From: an uncultured Bacilli bacterium
GTDB lineage: Bacteria; Bacillota_I; Bacilli_A; RF39; UBA660
Reading direction: 5' to 3'
NCBI GenBank assembly: GCA_944373065.1
Contig: CALWAJ010000024.1
Location: 1 to 15,222 of the forward strand
DNA length: 15,222 nucleotides
Shown: positions 13,195 to 15,222 of the stretch, in pieces
Position numbering within the stretch: position 1 is the stretch's first letter
How the letters are laid out: every line of letters starts with the position of its first letter
Notes under the pieces: generated by a model
What the model was told of the DNA's origin: nothing
The model's database searches: none
The model's input: only the letters and a program-made list of their open reading frames with translations
Made by a program: the position numbers and the translations under genes

Positions 13195-15018
13195 ATGAAG
13201 AAAGATATAAGAGGTATATATAAAATAAATAACAGTTATGTCGATAAGGATGTTTATATTATTGCATACTTTGAAAACGGCAAAATGAAATATGAATATA
13301 ATGACAATTTAGATAAAGTTTTAGAATATACAGCAGATTATTGTAATAGCAAAAAATATGACAAAAAGAATTTACAAGAAGAATTAAAAAATGATCCAAA
13401 TTTTGATATATCAGGAAAAAACTATGAAGAAATAGAGAAAATGTTAGAAGAAAATTATAAAGATGAAAGCAATCTAAATGATTATAAGATAGCTAATATT
13501 GACTTTATTTTAGATAATACTGATTTAGATGCTAGTAATAGACAAGACCTAGAAACTTATAAGAACAAGTTGACTAATAACGATGAAGAAGAATTAGACG
13601 ATGACGAAGAAAAAGGAAAACTTGCAACCTTTAAAGATAATGTTAATGATAAGTTAAATAAGATTTCTAATACTAAAGTTGGCAAAGTTTTAACTGGTTC
13701 TAAAAAAATGAAAAAACTTGTTATTGCTGGAGTAGCAGTAATGGTTGCTGTTACAGCATTTAATATAGGTAAAGGGTTACTTAAACTAAATAGAGATAAT
13801 ACCCCTACAAGAACTACAACTAGAGAATTTACTTTAAATGATGATAAAGATAATGATTTAGATAATAATAATAACAAAAATAAAGAAAACAATAAAGATA
13901 ATAACACTAAAGAACAAGAAAATGCTGTTAAAGGAAATGAAGTAAAAGAAGAAACTAAGAAAGAAAATACTAATGCTACTTCTACTAATACAGCAGTTTC
14001 TGGATCAGCAACTAATACAAATCATTCTAATAATTCTACAGGAACAACAGTTGCAGGAAGTAGTTATGATAATGGTAGTAGTTATACTAACACTAATTCA
14101 AACACAGACACAAGTACAACTGTTAGTGGAAGCGATGCTACTTCAAATAGTAGTGAAAACACAAGTGGTAGTGATACACAACCTCAAGAAGATAATACAC
14201 AAAGCTTTGAAGAAGGAAATGGTGATTTCCAAGATCCTAATGTTACAATAGATGATGTAGAAGAACCTACACTTCCTACTGACAATGAACAAACAACTAG
14301 TGAAGATAATACTTACAATGAAGAAGAAACATATCAAGAGGAAAATACTAATACGATGGAAACTCCATCTCAAGAAATTGAAGTTGAAGCTCCTGTTGTA
14401 GAAGAGGAAACAACTCCTTCAACTGATGAAGTAGAAGAAGATATTAACTTAGATGATGTTCAACTAAATGATAAATTTGAAAATATTGAAGATATCGAAA
14501 ACGCTATTGGCGATGACATTACAATTGGTGATAATGAAGTAACTTTAACAGAAGATCAAGAAATGACAACACCTGATGAGAATGCTGCTGCCCTAGGTTA
14601 TGATGATGTTTATACTGAAGAAGTACCAGTTGAACAACCTGAGACGCCATCTCAAGAAATTGAAGTTGAACCAGAAGCTGAACAATCTGTTGCACCAACA
14701 GAAGAAGTAACAGCACCAGTAGTTGAAGAACAAACTATTGAAGAAATACCTGTTGAACAAACAACTCCAGCTAGTGAAGAAATAACTGTAGAAGCTCCTG
14801 AAGTTGAAGTAACTGCACCAGTAGAAGCAGAAGTTCAAAGTTCAACTCCAGAAGAGGCATCTTATGTAGAAGAAGTTCCCGTTTATCAAAATGATCAAGT
14901 AGCAGATGCTATTGTTAACGCTATGGAAAATGGTGAAGATATTACTTATAATCCTGAAACAGGAGAAATTTCTAGCCAGCCAGCATATGATGTTAATGAG
15001 ACAACTTTAACAAAATAG
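13195..15018 (+). CDS. Large single-pass membrane protein with long acidic low-complexity stalk
   Basis: The product is 607 residues. Residues 1-170 form a charged domain without a signal peptide, rich in K, D, E, N and Y, ending in a basic patch (GSKKMKK). A membrane segment at about 174-190 (LVIAGVAVMVAVTAFNIG) follows. The remaining roughly 410 residues are low-complexity: N/K/T-rich at 200-260, S/T/N/G-rich at about 265-330, then E/T/P/V-rich with imperfect repeats such as ETPSQEIEVE (twice) and APVVEE (twice). By the positive-inside rule the first part is cytoplasmic and the stalk is outside, which is inference. There is no LPxTG; the protein ends ETTLTK. AAGGAG overlaps the upstream stop, so translation is probably coupled. 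A terminator follows. Function unknown; a stalk or spacer reaching through the envelope is plausible. Confidence 0.75.
   Translation: MKKDIRGIYKINNSYVDKDVYIIAYFENGKMKYEYNDNLDKVLEYTADYCNSKKYDKKNLQEELKNDPNFDISGKNYEEIEKMLEENYKDESNLNDYKIANIDFILDNTDLDASNRQDLETYKNKLTNNDEEELDDDEEKGKLATFKDNVNDKLNKISNTKVGKVLTGSKKMKKLVIAGVAVMVAVTAFNIGKGLLKLNRDNTPTRTTTREFTLNDDKDNDLDNNNNKNKENNKDNNTKEQENAVKGNEVKEETKKENTNATSTNTAVSGSATNTNHSNNSTGTTVAGSSYDNGSSYTNTNSNTDTSTTVSGSDATSNSSENTSGSDTQPQEDNTQSFEEGNGDFQDPNVTIDDVEEPTLPTDNEQTTSEDNTYNEEETYQEENTNTMETPSQEIEVEAPVVEEETTPSTDEVEEDINLDDVQLNDKFENIEDIENAIGDDITIGDNEVTLTEDQEMTTPDENAAALGYDDVYTEEVPVEQPETPSQEIEVEPEAEQSVAPTEEVTAPVVEEQTIEEIPVEQTTPASEEITVEAPEVEVTAPVEAEVQSSTPEEASYVEEVPVYQNDQVADAIVNAMENGEDITYNPETGEISSQPAYDVNETTLTK
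14365..14388 (+). repeat. Stalk repeat, copy 1
   Basis: A 24-nt stretch encoding PSQEIEVE is repeated exactly at 14647-14670, inside the E/T/P/V-rich stalk of the large membrane protein. It is long enough for slippage or recombination that would change stalk length by about 94 codons. Confidence 0.85.
14647..14670 (+). repeat. Stalk repeat, copy 2
   Basis: Exact 24-nt copy of 14365-14388, 282 nt downstream and in the same frame (282 is a multiple of 3), so recombination between copies would keep the frame. Confidence 0.85.
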
Positions 15019-15026
15019 TACAATTT

Positions 15027-15054
15027 AAGCTCCCTTAGTGGAGCTTTTCTTTTT
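15027..15054 (+). terminator. Terminator of the surface-protein operon
   Basis: Stem AAGCTCC (15027-15033) pairs with GGAGCTT (15040-15046) across a 6-nt loop, followed by TTCTTTTT. It lies 8 nt after the stop. Confidence 0.85.
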
Positions 15055-15060
15055 CCCTAA

Positions 15061-15089
15061 TTTACATCTTCCATAATCCATGTTATACT
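15061..15089 (+). promoter_or_regulatory. Promoter of a short terminated RNA
   Basis: -35 TTTACA (15061-15066), 17-bp spacer ending TGT, -10 TATACT (15084-15089): an extended -10 promoter directly after the operon terminator. It points at the two-hairpin element downstream. Confidence 0.65.
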
Positions 15090-15095
15090 CCTGAC

Positions 15096-15162
15096 TTTGA
15101 CAGTTTTATAAAGTCAAAATCTCTCCAACCCTTATTTTATAAGGGTTTAGAGAGATTTTTTT
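15096..15162 (+). ncRNA. Candidate small RNA or terminated leader
   Basis: The predicted transcript starts near 15096 and ends in a T-run at 15156-15162, about 67 nt. The main hairpin pairs AAATCTCT (15117-15124) with AGAGATTT (15151-15158), and AACCCTTAT (15127-15135) with ATAAGGGTT (15139-15147) across a TTT loop, with a small internal loop between the two helices. Upstream, TGACTTT (15092-15098) can pair with AAAGTCA (15110-15116), abutting the main hairpin; the exact start decides whether that helix is complete. No coding frame fits. It could be a free small RNA, or a leader that ends transcription of the gene beyond the window. I recognise no known riboswitch. Confidence 0.5.
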
Positions 15163-15182
15163 GTTGCAAAAAAATGCGTACG

Positions 15183-15210
15183 TTGATGCTTATTATTTGT
15201 TATTTAAAAT
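15183..15210 (+). promoter_or_regulatory. Possible promoter reading out of the window
   Basis: TTGATG (15183-15188), 16 bp, TAAAAT (15205-15210). The region is very AT-rich, so a chance match is likely. Confidence 0.3.
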
Positions 15211-15222
15211 TTTTTTGATTTT

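Noticed and set aside
13557..13907. Minus-strand open frame opposite the large membrane protein
   Set aside because: L/S-rich shadow of the N/K/D-rich codons on the plus strand; no ribosome site or promoter.
13973..14251. Second plus-strand frame inside the stalk gene
   Set aside because: L/Q-rich frame-shifted reading of S/T/N repeats; no ribosome site.
13840..14640. CRISPR-like or tandem repeat array in the stalk region
   Set aside because: Repeats are coding, imperfect and irregularly spaced; no cas genes.

Overview
The window is low-GC DNA (roughly 30% GC by eye) with Firmicutes-type gene order and signals: purine-rich Shine-Dalgarno sites, sigma-A-like promoters often with an extended TGn -10, and short hairpin-plus-T terminators. 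TGA is used as a stop (genes ending at 5930 and, on the minus strand, at 10248) and tryptophan is TGG, so the standard bacterial code applies rather than the Mycoplasma/Spiroplasma code. The asparagine/lysine-rich proteins, the lysine-type EF-P and the small C+ form of L33 suggest a gut-type Bacilli or Mollicutes relative (RF39/Erysipelotrichales-like). That placement is inference.

Layout. 1-429 is the 3' part of a short-chain dehydrogenase. It converges on a minus-strand CPBP membrane protease (466-1173) across a shared terminator. A minus-strand DUF192-like protein (1237-1572) is divergent from yebC. The housekeeping operon yebC-ruvA-ruvB-queA-unknown (1674-5930) covers a translation/transcription factor, Holliday-junction branch migration and queuosine synthesis, and ends at a terminator near 5959-5993. 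Next come trigger factor (start corrected to 6087), ribosomal protein L33 (7433-7600) and EF-P (7654-8211), a protein-synthesis and folding cluster.

From 8361 the content becomes cell-surface and accessory. 8361-10226 is a single-gene unit for an exported 621-residue protein with a TasA/camelysin-like N-terminal module and two tandem C-type-lectin-like (DUF6273/FISUMP-like) domains. Each lectin-like domain carries an abrupt GC-rich, adenine-poor patch. The substitution pattern between the two patches matches the variable regions of a diversity-generating retroelement (DGR). Neither a reverse transcriptase nor a template repeat is in the window. This is the most interesting signal here.

The rest is a membrane-anchored unknown (10248-10877, minus), a PfkB sugar kinase overlapping a small Smr-domain protein (10987-12130), and a two-gene surface operon (12179-15018). 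That operon is driven by a perfect-consensus promoter embedded in the end of the smr gene. Both of its products have one membrane segment and long low-complexity regions. The last 160 bases hold a terminator, then a separate promoter reading into a two-hairpin terminated RNA of about 67 nt: a candidate small RNA or an attenuated leader of the next gene.
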